The translations under genes were made by a program, and so were the position numbers. Under the pieces are notes generated by a model that was not told where the DNA came from, searched no databases, and worked only from the letters and a program-made list of their open reading frames with translations. From contig CBDCPP010000002.1 in assembly GCA_965220315.1 (NCBI GenBank), positions 496,001 to 560,000 of the forward strand: a DNA stretch of 64,000 nt, given 5' to 3'. This document shows positions 9,662 to 18,020 of this stretch, piece after piece. Origin of the DNA: JAPOXK01 sp965220315. GTDB lineage: Bacteria; Chloroflexota; Dehalococcoidia; Bin125. The stretch's first letter is position 1; every line of letters starts with the position of its first letter.

Positions 9662-9861
9662 GCCGCTTCCTCCTGCCGCTTACCCATCAAGCTGAACGTC
9701 GCCCGTCGATCGTGGACCGCTACGCTTTCAGCCTACGCCCTGCTCTCGTTAGAGACCCTCGGCGCCCCGGCATCGCCGGCCACCCACCCCGCTGGTTTCG
9801 GTGTAATTTTTGAGGACCGCCGTGCACGAGAGCAGAGATTATGAAGAAGAGACGCGGCCAC

Positions 9862-10158
9862 CTAGTTCAGGCGCTTCCCCCTGTAGGCGGTGGCACGGAT
9901 GGGATGGGACCGGCATTCGTCATGTGACTCCAGATGAGCGAGATAGTCTTGGATGGGGATATCCTTTCCGAGGTCCCGCCCGTTCTGCGGGACGGGGAAC
10001 CGCCAGATGTCTCCGGGGATGTCCTTGAGGTAGTCCCCGCCCTTCCCGTTGATGACTAGGTACTTCTTGATCTGCCCATCCTCAAGGCCCTCCCGGACTT
10101 GATTCAGTCTCTTCAGGTATCGGTCGCGATGGATACTCACGCCGTGTCCTCTCTCCAT
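9862..10158 (-). CDS. Small protein of unknown function
   Basis: I do not recognise this gene. The 98-residue frame is hydrophilic and charged, with no signal peptide or membrane segment. It contains a Lys/Gly-rich stretch (KKYLVINGKGGDYLKDIPGD) and looks protein-like in composition. A GTG at 10140, preceded by a GAGG, is an alternative start. The + strand here is G-rich, opposite to the surrounding backbone, which fits acquired DNA, and the neighbouring kelch fragment is broken. It may be a real small gene or a relic. Confidence 0.4.
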   Translation of the reverse strand: MERGHGVSIHRDRYLKRLNQVREGLEDGQIKKYLVINGKGGDYLKDIPGDIWRFPVPQNGRDLGKDIPIQDYLAHLESHDECRSHPIRATAYRGKRLN

Positions 10159-10283
10159 CGTTATTGTGAGAGCGCTCGGCTCTGCTTGTCTCGGTGCGAC
10201 CCCGATCGCGACAGTGGCTGGCGCATCGACTAACCGTGCGCGGGGCCGCAGCTAGTGGGCCGTCAGTGGACCGGGCGCCCTGA

Positions 10284-10526
10284 ACTCCATACGGGGCATG
10301 GGGTTTCGTGGTCTCGCACAGAGGCAGCCAGTCTCTTGATGACCTCTGGACCTTCGATATCGCTTCCGAGACTTGGTCGGAACGGGCTACATCGGACGGC
10401 CCCAACGAACGGGGCGACCACGCCATGGTGGTTGACTGCGCAAGCGGGCCGATCTACCTCTTCGGCGGTTTAGAGATCGAGAATGTGCAGCGCAACGATC
10501 TCTGGATGCTGGAGCTTCCCGCCTAA
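10284..10526 (+). pseudogene. Kelch-repeat (galactose oxidase-like) protein fragment
   Basis: The open frame between a TGA at 10281-10283 and the stop at 10526 encodes about 80 residues with two kelch-blade signatures: DDLWTFDIASETW, then GDHAMVVD and IYLFGG, and NDLWMLEL at the end. Kelch proteins normally have five to seven such blades, so this is only the C-terminal end of one. No start with a ribosome site is visible; a GTG at 10308 is the first candidate. I read it as a decayed remnant inside a compositionally odd segment. Confidence 0.6.
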
Positions 10527-10600
10527 CGGAGGGCACGTTGCTTTGAACAACTCCAGCACTTCTATCTTCCCATCTCGGCCATCCGTGTCAGAATCACAGC

Positions 10601-12259
10601 ATGACGGACACTCCGCTCTCTGGTTCCCACCTCTCTGAACTCGAAGAGATCTCGCCCCTGCAATCGTCCCTCGATGTCGATGGCGATGACTTCCGCGCCA
10701 ATAAGGAGCGCATGCTCGCGCTCGTTACCGAACTCCGCCAGCGCCAGGCTGCCGTGCAGCGTGGAGGCGGAGCCCAGCAGATCGAGCGGCATCATGCGCG
10801 TGGCAAGCTCCTCGCCCGTGAGCGTGTCGACCGCCTCGTTGATCCCGGCACGGCCTTCCTTGAACTCAGCCCCCTTGCTGCTTGGGATATCTACGAAGGT
10901 GACGCTCCCGCTGCGGGCATCGTCACTGGCATTGGCCGCGTCGTTGGTCGCGAAACGGTCATCATTGCCAACGACGCTACCGTCAAGGGCGGCGCCTACT
11001 ACCCACTCACCGTTAAAAAGCATCTGCGCGCGCAGGAAGTCGCCGAGCAAAACCGGCTTCCCTGCATCTACCTCGTCGATTCCGGCGGCGCTTTCCTCCC
11101 CCTCCAGGCCGATGTCTTCCCCGACCGCGATCATTTCGGACGTATCTTCTACAACCAAGCCCGCATGTCCGCCGCCGACATCCCCCAGATTGCCGCGGTC
11201 ATGGGATCCTGCACCGCAGGCGGCGCCTACGTCCCTGCGATGAGCGACGAGACGATCATCGTTCACGGCGCAGGCACGATCTTCTTAGGTGGTCCTCCTC
11301 TTGTACGTGCTGCTACCGGTGAGGAGATTTCGGCTCAGGATCTGGGCGGCGCCACCGTACACACCCACAAGTCCGGCGTCGCAGACCACCTCGCCGCCAA
11401 CGACGAAGAGGCGCTTGCCCTCGTCCGGCGCAGCGTCGCCAACCTCGGCCGCGACGCCCGCACGGCCCCTTGGCCCATCGCCGCCTCCGAGCCTCCTGCC
11501 TATGCTCCCGAAGAGCTCTACGGGATCATCCCTGCTTCGCCCCGCAAGTCCTACGATGTTCGCGAGGTCATTGCCCGTCTCGTCGATGGCAGCCGTCTCC
11601 ATGAATTCAAGGCTGCCTACGGTGCCACCTTGGTCTGTGGCTTCGCCCGCATCATGGGCCATCCCATGGGCATCGTCGCCAACAACGGTATCCTCTTCTC
11701 GGAGAGCGCACTTAAGGGAACCCACTTCATTCAGCTCTGCGCCCAGCGACGGATCCCCCTCCTCTTCCTTCAGAACATCACCGGCTTCATGGTTGGGCAG
11801 CGCTACGAGCACGAAGGAATCGCTAAGCACGGTGCCAAAATGGTCAGTGCCGTCGCTTCGGCTCAGGTCCCCAAGTTCACCGTCATCATCGGCGGCTCCT
11901 TTGGTGCAGGAAACTATGCCATGTGCGGCCGTGCTTACGCTCCCCGTCTGCTCTGGACGTGGCCCAGCGCCCGTATCTCCGTCATGGGCGGCCAGCAAGC
12001 CGCCGAGGTCCTTCTCACCGTCCGCCTGGATAATCTCCGCGCCAAGGGAGAAGACATGACCGCTGATGAGCGTGAAGCTTTCATGACTCCTACGCGCGAT
12101 AAGTACGAGTACGAGGGGGACCCTTATTACAGTACCGCCCGCCTCTGGGACGACGGTATCCTCGATCCGCTCGACACGCGCACCGCCCTTGCCCTTGGTG
12201 TCAACGCCGCCTTGAATGCTCCCATCCCGGAGACATCCTTCGGCGTCTTCCGTATGTGA
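10601..12259 (+). CDS. mccB: Methylcrotonyl-CoA carboxylase, carboxyltransferase (beta) subunit
   Basis: This 552-residue carboxyltransferase (liuB type) transfers CO2 from carboxybiotin to 3-methylcrotonyl-CoA in leucine degradation. Family-specific features include the RHHARGKLLARERVDRL start of the domain, the VDSGGAFLP pocket loop followed by DRDHFGRIFYNQA, GSCTAGGAYVPAM, and the second oxyanion region GGSFGAGNYAMCGRAY. The combination of SGGAFLPLQ and HFGRIF points to methylcrotonyl-CoA rather than propionyl-CoA carboxylase. It is the first gene of a five-gene run; its stop overlaps the GTG start of the hydratase gene by 4 bases. Confidence 0.93.
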   Translation: MTDTPLSGSHLSELEEISPLQSSLDVDGDDFRANKERMLALVTELRQRQAAVQRGGGAQQIERHHARGKLLARERVDRLVDPGTAFLELSPLAAWDIYEGDAPAAGIVTGIGRVVGRETVIIANDATVKGGAYYPLTVKKHLRAQEVAEQNRLPCIYLVDSGGAFLPLQADVFPDRDHFGRIFYNQARMSAADIPQIAAVMGSCTAGGAYVPAMSDETIIVHGAGTIFLGGPPLVRAATGEEISAQDLGGATVHTHKSGVADHLAANDEEALALVRRSVANLGRDARTAPWPIAASEPPAYAPEELYGIIPASPRKSYDVREVIARLVDGSRLHEFKAAYGATLVCGFARIMGHPMGIVANNGILFSESALKGTHFIQLCAQRRIPLLFLQNITGFMVGQRYEHEGIAKHGAKMVSAVASAQVPKFTVIIGGSFGAGNYAMCGRAYAPRLLWTWPSARISVMGGQQAAEVLLTVRLDNLRAKGEDMTADEREAFMTPTRDKYEYEGDPYYSTARLWDDGILDPLDTRTALALGVNAALNAPIPETSFGVFRM

Positions 12260-13062
12260 TCGTGCCAGACCAACAATCCGCACCGCTGGCGATCACTCGC
12301 GACGGCGCCGTCGTCACGCTTACCCTCCAGCGCCCCGAACTCCACAACGCCTTTGACGATCACCTCATCGCTTCTCTCCAAGCCGCCTTCGACGATCTGA
12401 GAACCGACGCGGATGTGCGTGTCATAATTCTCGCCGCTCAAGGGCGTTCCTTCAGCGCCGGAGCCGATCTCAACTGGATGCGTCGTGCTGCCGGCTATAC
12501 CGAGGAGGAGAACCGCCGGGATGCCCTCGCCCTTGCCACCATGCTGCGTACCGCTGCTTCCCTGCCCCGTCCGCTAATCGCCCGCGTGCAAGGCCCTGCC
12601 TTAGGCGGCGGCATGGGCCTCGTCGCCGTCGCCGACATCGCCATTGCGGCCGCGCGGGCGCGCTTTGGCTTTAGCGAGGCCCGCCTCGGACTCATCCCTG
12701 CCACTATCGCTCCCCATATCGTCGAGAAGATCGGACCTGGCCACGCCCGCGCACTCTTCCTCACCGCCGAGCGGATTACGGCCGACCGCGCCCAACAGAT
12801 CGGTCTTCTGCACCGCGTCGTCCCCGACGACCAGCTCGATCATGCTGTGACAGAAACCGTGCAAGCTCTTCTCGCTGGCGGCCCCCAAGCCCACAGCCTC
12901 GCCAAGACGCTCATCCGTACCGTTCTCAGTACCAGCGGTCCTGATCAAGACCAAGCTACTGCTGCGCTCCTCGCTCGCGCCCGCGGTGGAGCTGAAGGCC
13001 GCGAGGGCGTCCAGGCCTTCCTCGACAAGCGACCACCCAACTGGCGCCCCGCCAGCGACTAG
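12256..13062 (+). CDS. liuC: Methylglutaconyl-CoA hydratase (enoyl-CoA hydratase family)
   Basis: This 268-residue crotonase-fold protein has FSAGADLNWM for the first oxyanion-hole segment, QGPALGGGMGLV for the second, and FSEARLGLIPATIAPHIV, where the catalytic Glu and the PATI motif are characteristic of 3-methylglutaconyl-CoA hydratase. It would hydrate the product of the carboxylase to HMG-CoA. The GTG start at 12256 overlaps the mccB stop (GTGA), a sign of translational coupling; a second GTG lies at 12262. Position between the two carboxylase subunit genes matches the liuBCDE gene order. Confidence 0.88.
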   Translation: MIVPDQQSAPLAITRDGAVVTLTLQRPELHNAFDDHLIASLQAAFDDLRTDADVRVIILAAQGRSFSAGADLNWMRRAAGYTEEENRRDALALATMLRTAASLPRPLIARVQGPALGGGMGLVAVADIAIAAARARFGFSEARLGLIPATIAPHIVEKIGPGHARALFLTAERITADRAQQIGLLHRVVPDDQLDHAVTETVQALLAGGPQAHSLAKTLIRTVLSTSGPDQDQATAALLARARGGAEGREGVQAFLDKRPPNWRPASD

Positions 13063-13064
13063 CG

Positions 13065-15044
13065 ATGTTCCCCAAGCTTCTTATCGCCAACCGCGGCGAG
13101 ATCGCCCTCCGCATCATCCGTACCTGCCAGCGGCTCGGCGTCGCGACAGTCGCCGTCTACTCCGATGCCGACCGTACGGCCCTCCATGTCCGCGCCGCCG
13201 ATGAAGCCGTGCGCATCGGCCCCGCAGCACCCGCACGGAGCTACCTCTCCATCCCCGCCGTCATCCAAGCTGCTCGCGACACCGGCGCGACTGCTATCCA
13301 CCCCGGTTACGGATTCCTCTCGGAAGACCCCGCCTTCGCCGTTGCCTGCGTCCAGGCTGGTATCGTCTTCATCGGCCCCTCTCCCGCTGCGCTGCGCCTC
13401 GTCGGCGACAAGACCGCTGCTCGCCGCCTCGCTCTCGACAACGCCCTTCCAATCCTCCCCGGCCTTCCCGCCTCGGACGACGACGCCACCCTGATTGCGG
13501 GCGTCTCCGCGCTCGGTTTTCCCGTCATGGTTAAGGCGGCCGCCGGTGGGGGCGGCCGGGGCATGCGGGTCGTCGATCACGCGGACGCACTGCCGGACGC
13601 TCTCGCCACCGCACGCCGGGAAGCACAGGCCGCCTTCGGCGATGGTGCTCTCTTCTTGGAACGCGCGATCGTCGGCGGACGTCACGTCGAAGTGCAGTTC
13701 ATCGCCGACACTCACGGCTCCGCCCTGCACCTCGGCGAGCGTGACTGCTCCATCCAGCGCCGTCATCAGAAAGTCATTGAGGAGAGCCCCGCCCCCGAGC
13801 TGCCCCCCGAACTCCGCAGCAGCATGACGGCTGCTGCCCTCCGTCTTGTCCGCGCTGCCGGCTATACCAACGCTGGCACGGCTGAATTCATTCTCGATGC
13901 AGCCGGCAACTTCTACTTCTTGGAGGTCAACGCCCGCTTGCAGGTCGAGCACGGCGTTACCGAGCTTGTCACCGGCCTCGACTTGGTCGAGCTGCAGCTG
14001 CGTGTCGCTGCTGGTCAACCGCTCGGCCTTATCCAAGACGATATTGCCTTCACTGGTCACGCCATTGAGTGTCGTCTCTACGCCGAGGATCCCGCACGCG
14101 GCTATCTGCCCTCTCCCGGCTATCTCTCTGCCTTCGATCCCCCCGTGGGCGACGGCATCCGCAATGATGTCGGCTTTCAAGCCGGTTCCAATGTGCCTGC
14201 TGTCTACGATCCCCTCCTCGCCAAGCTGTTGGTCCACGCTCCTACTCGCGACACCGCCCTCGATCGCTGCCGGTGCGCTCTGGATGCCTACGTCATCGAA
14301 GGCGTCACCACCAATCTCCAACAACTCACCGCCGTCCTCGGCCACCCCGACTTCCGTGCGGGCGCCGCCACGCTGCAAACCCTTGACGCACTGCCGCCCG
14401 ACGCTCTCCTCCCCTGCCTCCCAGATGATGCCCTCGCCGCCGCCGCCGCCGCCGATCTACGGCCCCAGAACACCGCCGCTGATCCTTGGTGTGCCGTCGG
14501 TGCTTGGCGTTCTACTGGCCGCCAAACTCTTCACTACGCTCACCGCGGCGTCTCGACCGAAGCGACCGTCGAGCGCCTCCCTGGCCGTACCAATGCGTGG
14601 CGCCTCATTCGCTCTGACGGGTCGAGTCAGCCCTTGGAGTTCAGAGCAACCCGAACCGCGACGGGGAAACTGCTGCTCGACATCGGCGATACCCAGCAGC
14701 AGTGGACCGCGCGGCGCAGCGGCCGCCTGCTCTCTCTCGAAAGCCAGGACGGGCGCCGCTACATGCTTGCCCCGCCTCGCTCCTCGTCTATCGCCACCAC
14801 TACCGCAGCGGCGCCCGGCGAGATCCGTGCTCCCATGAATGGCGAGGTCGTCTCCGTACTCGTGCAACAAGGCGACCGTGTCCACTCCGGCCAGACTCTC
14901 CTCATCATTGAGGCTATGAAGATGGAGCACACTATCGCCGCCGCCGCCCACGGGGTCGTGAAGAAGGTAGCCTGTACCCCCGGCGCAAACGTCGCCGCGG
15001 ATGAGCTTCTCATCGAGCTCGATCTAGGAGGGGAGGAACAATGA
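13065..15044 (+). CDS. mccA: Methylcrotonyl-CoA carboxylase, biotin carboxylase/biotin carrier (alpha) subunit
   Basis: This 659-residue protein (liuD type) has, in order, a biotin carboxylase N domain (LIANRGEIALRIIRT), an ATP-grasp domain with the Gly-rich loop KAAAGGGGRGM and RRHQKVIEESPAP, the LEVNARLQVEHGVTE active-site segment, a linker domain and a C-terminal biotinyl domain with the EAMKMEH attachment site. It carboxylates its own biotin with bicarbonate and ATP and pairs with the beta subunit. It starts 2 bases after liuC and its stop overlaps the lyase ATG by 4 bases. Confidence 0.94.
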   Translation: MFPKLLIANRGEIALRIIRTCQRLGVATVAVYSDADRTALHVRAADEAVRIGPAAPARSYLSIPAVIQAARDTGATAIHPGYGFLSEDPAFAVACVQAGIVFIGPSPAALRLVGDKTAARRLALDNALPILPGLPASDDDATLIAGVSALGFPVMVKAAAGGGGRGMRVVDHADALPDALATARREAQAAFGDGALFLERAIVGGRHVEVQFIADTHGSALHLGERDCSIQRRHQKVIEESPAPELPPELRSSMTAAALRLVRAAGYTNAGTAEFILDAAGNFYFLEVNARLQVEHGVTELVTGLDLVELQLRVAAGQPLGLIQDDIAFTGHAIECRLYAEDPARGYLPSPGYLSAFDPPVGDGIRNDVGFQAGSNVPAVYDPLLAKLLVHAPTRDTALDRCRCALDAYVIEGVTTNLQQLTAVLGHPDFRAGAATLQTLDALPPDALLPCLPDDALAAAAAADLRPQNTAADPWCAVGAWRSTGRQTLHYAHRGVSTEATVERLPGRTNAWRLIRSDGSSQPLEFRATRTATGKLLLDIGDTQQQWTARRSGRLLSLESQDGRRYMLAPPRSSSIATTTAAAPGEIRAPMNGEVVSVLVQQGDRVHSGQTLLIIEAMKMEHTIAAAAHGVVKKVACTPGANVAADELLIELDLGGEEQ

Positions 15045-15955
15045 GCATCCCCGCTCGCGTGACCATCAACGAAGTCGGCCCCCGCGACGGCCTCCAGAAC
15101 GAAGACGGCTTCGTTGAAACCAGCAAGAAGGTCGAGTTCATCGAGCGCCTCGCCGACACTGGGCTCCAGCGTATCGAGGCCGTTTCCTTCGTCCACCCCA
15201 AAGCGATCCCCCAGATGCGTGACGCTTCCGATGTCATGGCGACTCTTCCTCACCGCGAGGGTTTGACCTATCTCGCCCTTGTCCCCAACGAAATCGGCGC
15301 CCGCAACGCCATTGCTGCTAAGACGCATGAGATCGGCACGGTCGTCTCCGCCAGCGAGTCCCATAACAGGAGCAACGTGCAGCGCTCCATCGCCGAGTCG
15401 CTCAACGGCATCGCGGGCGTCGCCCAGCTCGCGACTGCCGCCGGCATTCCCTGGCAGGGCTACATCTCGACTGCTTTCGGTTGCCCCTATGAGGGCGACA
15501 TTTCCTCCACCAAGGTCGTCGAGATCGCGCACGCCCTCGTCGCCCTCGGCGCCACTGCCATCTCTCTCGGTGACACCATAGGCGCCGCCAATCCCCGTCA
15601 AGTCTCTACACTCATCCGTACGCTCCGCACTGGCATCCCCGACACCCCCCTCCGCCTGCACTTTCACGACACGCGGGGCACCGCTCTTGCCAACGTCCTC
15701 GCCGCGCTCGAAGAAGGGGTCGACAGCTTCGACGGATCGGTCGGTGGCCTAGGTGGCTGTCCCTACGCCCCCGGTGCTGCAGGAAACGTCGCCACGGAAG
15801 ATCTGGTCTACATGCTCCACGAGATGGGCATCGCAACCGGTATCGACCTCCAAGGCCTTATCGGTGTCGCCCGCTGGGCCGAGGATCTTGTTGGCCGTCC
15901 CCTCCCCGGCCGCGTCAAGCAGGCTGGCGATTCCCTCTTCCGCGGGGCTGCCTAA
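15041..15955 (+). CDS. liuE: Hydroxymethylglutaryl-CoA lyase
   Basis: This 304-residue TIM-barrel lyase splits HMG-CoA into acetyl-CoA and acetoacetate, the last step of leucine degradation. It shows the RDGLQNE metal/substrate motif near the N terminus, the HFHDTRGTALAN metal-binding histidines, and the signature GLGGCPYAPGAAGN with the catalytic Cys. Length and motif order match bacterial HMG-CoA lyases. The ATG overlaps the mccA stop (ATGA), and the acyl-CoA dehydrogenase follows after 11 bases. Confidence 0.94.
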   Translation: MSIPARVTINEVGPRDGLQNEDGFVETSKKVEFIERLADTGLQRIEAVSFVHPKAIPQMRDASDVMATLPHREGLTYLALVPNEIGARNAIAAKTHEIGTVVSASESHNRSNVQRSIAESLNGIAGVAQLATAAGIPWQGYISTAFGCPYEGDISSTKVVEIAHALVALGATAISLGDTIGAANPRQVSTLIRTLRTGIPDTPLRLHFHDTRGTALANVLAALEEGVDSFDGSVGGLGGCPYAPGAAGNVATEDLVYMLHEMGIATGIDLQGLIGVARWAEDLVGRPLPGRVKQAGDSLFRGAA

Positions 15956-15966
15956 TTGGAGCCGTA

Positions 15967-17148
15967 ATGTCTTTCGATATGGAGTTCGATCTGCCGAAAA
16001 CTGCACAGCGCATCCAGAGCGCTGCCCGCGAACTCGCCCAGACCCAGTTCCGCGATCGCGCCGCCGAGGTCGACCAAACCGAGCAGTACCCCTGGGACAA
16101 TGTCCAAGCACTCGTTTCCCGGGGTCTGATGGGTCATACGATCAGCGTCGACTACGGCGGCGGCGGCGGCGAGCTTATCGATGCGATCGTCGCGATCGAA
16201 GAGGTCGCTAAAGCCTGCGGCACCACGGCTCGTATCGTCGTTGAGGGCAACGTCGGCGCCGTTGGTGCGATCGGCGCCTACGGCACCGACGATCAGAAGG
16301 CTCACTACCTCCCTCTGGTTGTCGCCGGCGACAAACCTGCCATCTGCATCACCGAGCCTCAGGCTGGCTCCGCTGCCACTGACATGACGACCACCGCTGT
16401 CCGCGACGGCGACCATTACAACGTCGACGGCCAGAAGCGCTGGATCACCGGTGCTGGGGTCTCCAAGATTTACCTCATCTTTGCCCGCATCCAGGAAAAC
16501 GGTCACGACTTCGGTATCGGCGGCATCCTCGCCGAGGCAGGCGCGCCTGGCCTAGAGGTTGGCAAGCGGTGGCCCATGATGGGCCTGCGCGGTCTCCCTG
16601 AATGCGACGTCCATTTCCGCGCCTGCCGCGCCGCTGCTGACAACCTGCTCGTCCGCGAGCACGGCTTTCGCCAGCTCATGACTGCCTACAATGGTCAGCG
16701 GCTCGGCGCTGCCACCGTCGCTCTTGGTATCGCTGCGGGCGCTTTCGACCAAGCCCTCGCCTACTCCCAGGATCGCAAACAGTTCGACCGTCCGCTCTCT
16801 GACTTCCAAGGTCTCCAGTGGATGCTTGCTGACATGACCGTCAGCACGACCACCTGCCGTGCTCTGATCTATCAGGCCGCCAAGAATGCTGGCCACGGCT
16901 TCCCCGACTCCACCGAGGCTGCCGTCGCGAAGGTCTACGCCTCCGAAATGGCGATCCAAGTCACCAACGCTGCCCTGCAGCTCTTCGGCGCCTACGGCTA
17001 CTCCCGCGAACTCCCGCTCGAACGCATGGTCCGCGATGCGCGCATGTTCACGATCGGTGGCGGCACTGCCCAGCTCCAGCGCAACCTCATCGCTTCGAAG
17101 ATATTGGGCCGCCGCCTCGACCAACGCCTTGCAACGGAGCGCGTCTGA
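15967..17148 (+). CDS. Acyl-CoA dehydrogenase-fold flavoprotein lacking the catalytic glutamate
   Basis: This 393-residue FAD protein has the full acyl-CoA dehydrogenase fold: CITEPQAGSAATD and KRWITGAG for FAD binding, the middle beta domain, and C-terminal helices with FGAYGYSRELPLERMVRDARMF. By position it would be the liuA-type isovaleryl-CoA dehydrogenase. Both known base positions are changed: the Glu of the isovaleryl/long-chain type is Gln244 (NGQRLGAA), and the Glu of the medium/short-chain EGT loop is Gly365 (IGGGTAQLQ). A Gln-plus-Gly pattern is, as I recall, described for 3-sulfinopropionyl-CoA desulfinase, an ACAD relative that does not dehydrogenate. Plain isovaleryl-CoA dehydrogenase is therefore doubtful. 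Confidence 0.85.
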   Translation: MSFDMEFDLPKTAQRIQSAARELAQTQFRDRAAEVDQTEQYPWDNVQALVSRGLMGHTISVDYGGGGGELIDAIVAIEEVAKACGTTARIVVEGNVGAVGAIGAYGTDDQKAHYLPLVVAGDKPAICITEPQAGSAATDMTTTAVRDGDHYNVDGQKRWITGAGVSKIYLIFARIQENGHDFGIGGILAEAGAPGLEVGKRWPMMGLRGLPECDVHFRACRAAADNLLVREHGFRQLMTAYNGQRLGAATVALGIAAGAFDQALAYSQDRKQFDRPLSDFQGLQWMLADMTVSTTTCRALIYQAAKNAGHGFPDSTEAAVAKVYASEMAIQVTNAALQLFGAYGYSRELPLERMVRDARMFTIGGGTAQLQRNLIASKILGRRLDQRLATERV

Positions 17149-17159
17149 TCCCCACTCTG

Positions 17160-17840
17160 CTAGGCGGGCGTCCGTGTCTCCGCCACCCGCCACATGTACC
17201 ATGAGGCTACCGACCGGTAAGGTGCCCACGGCTTTCCGATCTGCTGCGCCTGCGCGGGGGTGACCGGCTCCTGGAGCCCGTACGCCAGCTGCATCCCGCG
17301 CCGCACTCCCAAATCCCCCGACGGCAGCACGTCCGGTCGTCCCAGTTGGAACATCAAGAACATCTGCGCCGTCCACTCCCCCACTCCCTTCACCTCTGTC
17401 AGCCGCTTGATCACCGCCTCGTCGTCCAGCCGGTCGATTCCCCGGAAGCGCAGCCGGCCGGTCGCTACCTGCCCCGCCAAGTCTCGCAGGTAGCTCGTCT
17501 TTTGCTGAGACACTCCCGCTCCTCGGAACTGCGCGTCACTCGTCGATAGCAGCTCTTCCGCCGTCGGGATCCGATCCGCGTCCCCATGCAGTGCGTTCAA
17601 GCGCCCCAGAATCGCGGCGGCAGCTGAGCCGGCCAGCTGCTGGTACATGATCGATCGCACCAGCGCCGCGTAAGGTTCCCCGCTCGGACGCGGGCGGTAC
17701 GGCCCGTGCTGCTCGATTAACGCGCCCACGATCGGGTCGGCCTCGCGCAAGTGCCGGTACGCTGCCGCCGCTGAAAACCGCAGCCGTCGCGCGGACGCGC
17801 GCTTCTTCTGACGACCTCTGGATGAACGGCTCGCGGACAT
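17160..17840 (-). CDS. DNA-3-methyladenine glycosylase (AlkA-type, HhH-GPD)
   Basis: This 226-residue base-excision DNA glycosylase has the helix-hairpin-helix LTEVKGVGEWTAQMF, followed by the catalytic Asp in LPSGDLGVRRG. The SIMYQQLAGSAA segment is typical of the AlkA/Mag1 branch that removes alkylated purines. There is no C-terminal Cys cluster, so no 4Fe-4S site as in endonuclease III. I chose the ATG at 17840, which places a basic Ser/Arg/Lys-rich tail before the fold; a longer frame reaches 17945. The gene converges with the operon before it, 11 bases apart. Confidence 0.85.
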   Translation of the reverse strand: MSASRSSRGRQKKRASARRLRFSAAAAYRHLREADPIVGALIEQHGPYRPRPSGEPYAALVRSIMYQQLAGSAAAAILGRLNALHGDADRIPTAEELLSTSDAQFRGAGVSQQKTSYLRDLAGQVATGRLRFRGIDRLDDEAVIKRLTEVKGVGEWTAQMFLMFQLGRPDVLPSGDLGVRRGMQLAYGLQEPVTPAQAQQIGKPWAPYRSVASWYMWRVAETRTPA

Positions 17841-18020
17841 CGTCTTCGATTCTATCCGCGGCAGCTCCGTGCTTGATCCCCCTATGACAACACGCGCCCG
17901 TACCGCGTGCCTTACGGTGCAGGCTCCCCTCTCGGCGGCACCCACTCTCAGATACGATGCGCGATCCTGTCTCCAGAAACCTGTCCCGCTGAGATAGTCT
18001 TGCCGGACGGAGACGACTCC

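Noticed and set aside
10527..10600. Sigma70-type promoter before the leucine operon
   Set aside because: TTGCTT and TATCTT boxes can be found, but the 19-base spacing and weak match are not better than chance in this region.
13059..14378. 439-codon antisense frame opposite mccA
   Set aside because: Shadow of a C-ended-codon gene; Gly/Asp/Glu-rich translation without domain features. The same holds for antisense frames at 26738-27832, 37623-38852, 39953-41425, 41877-42803 and 53870-55132.
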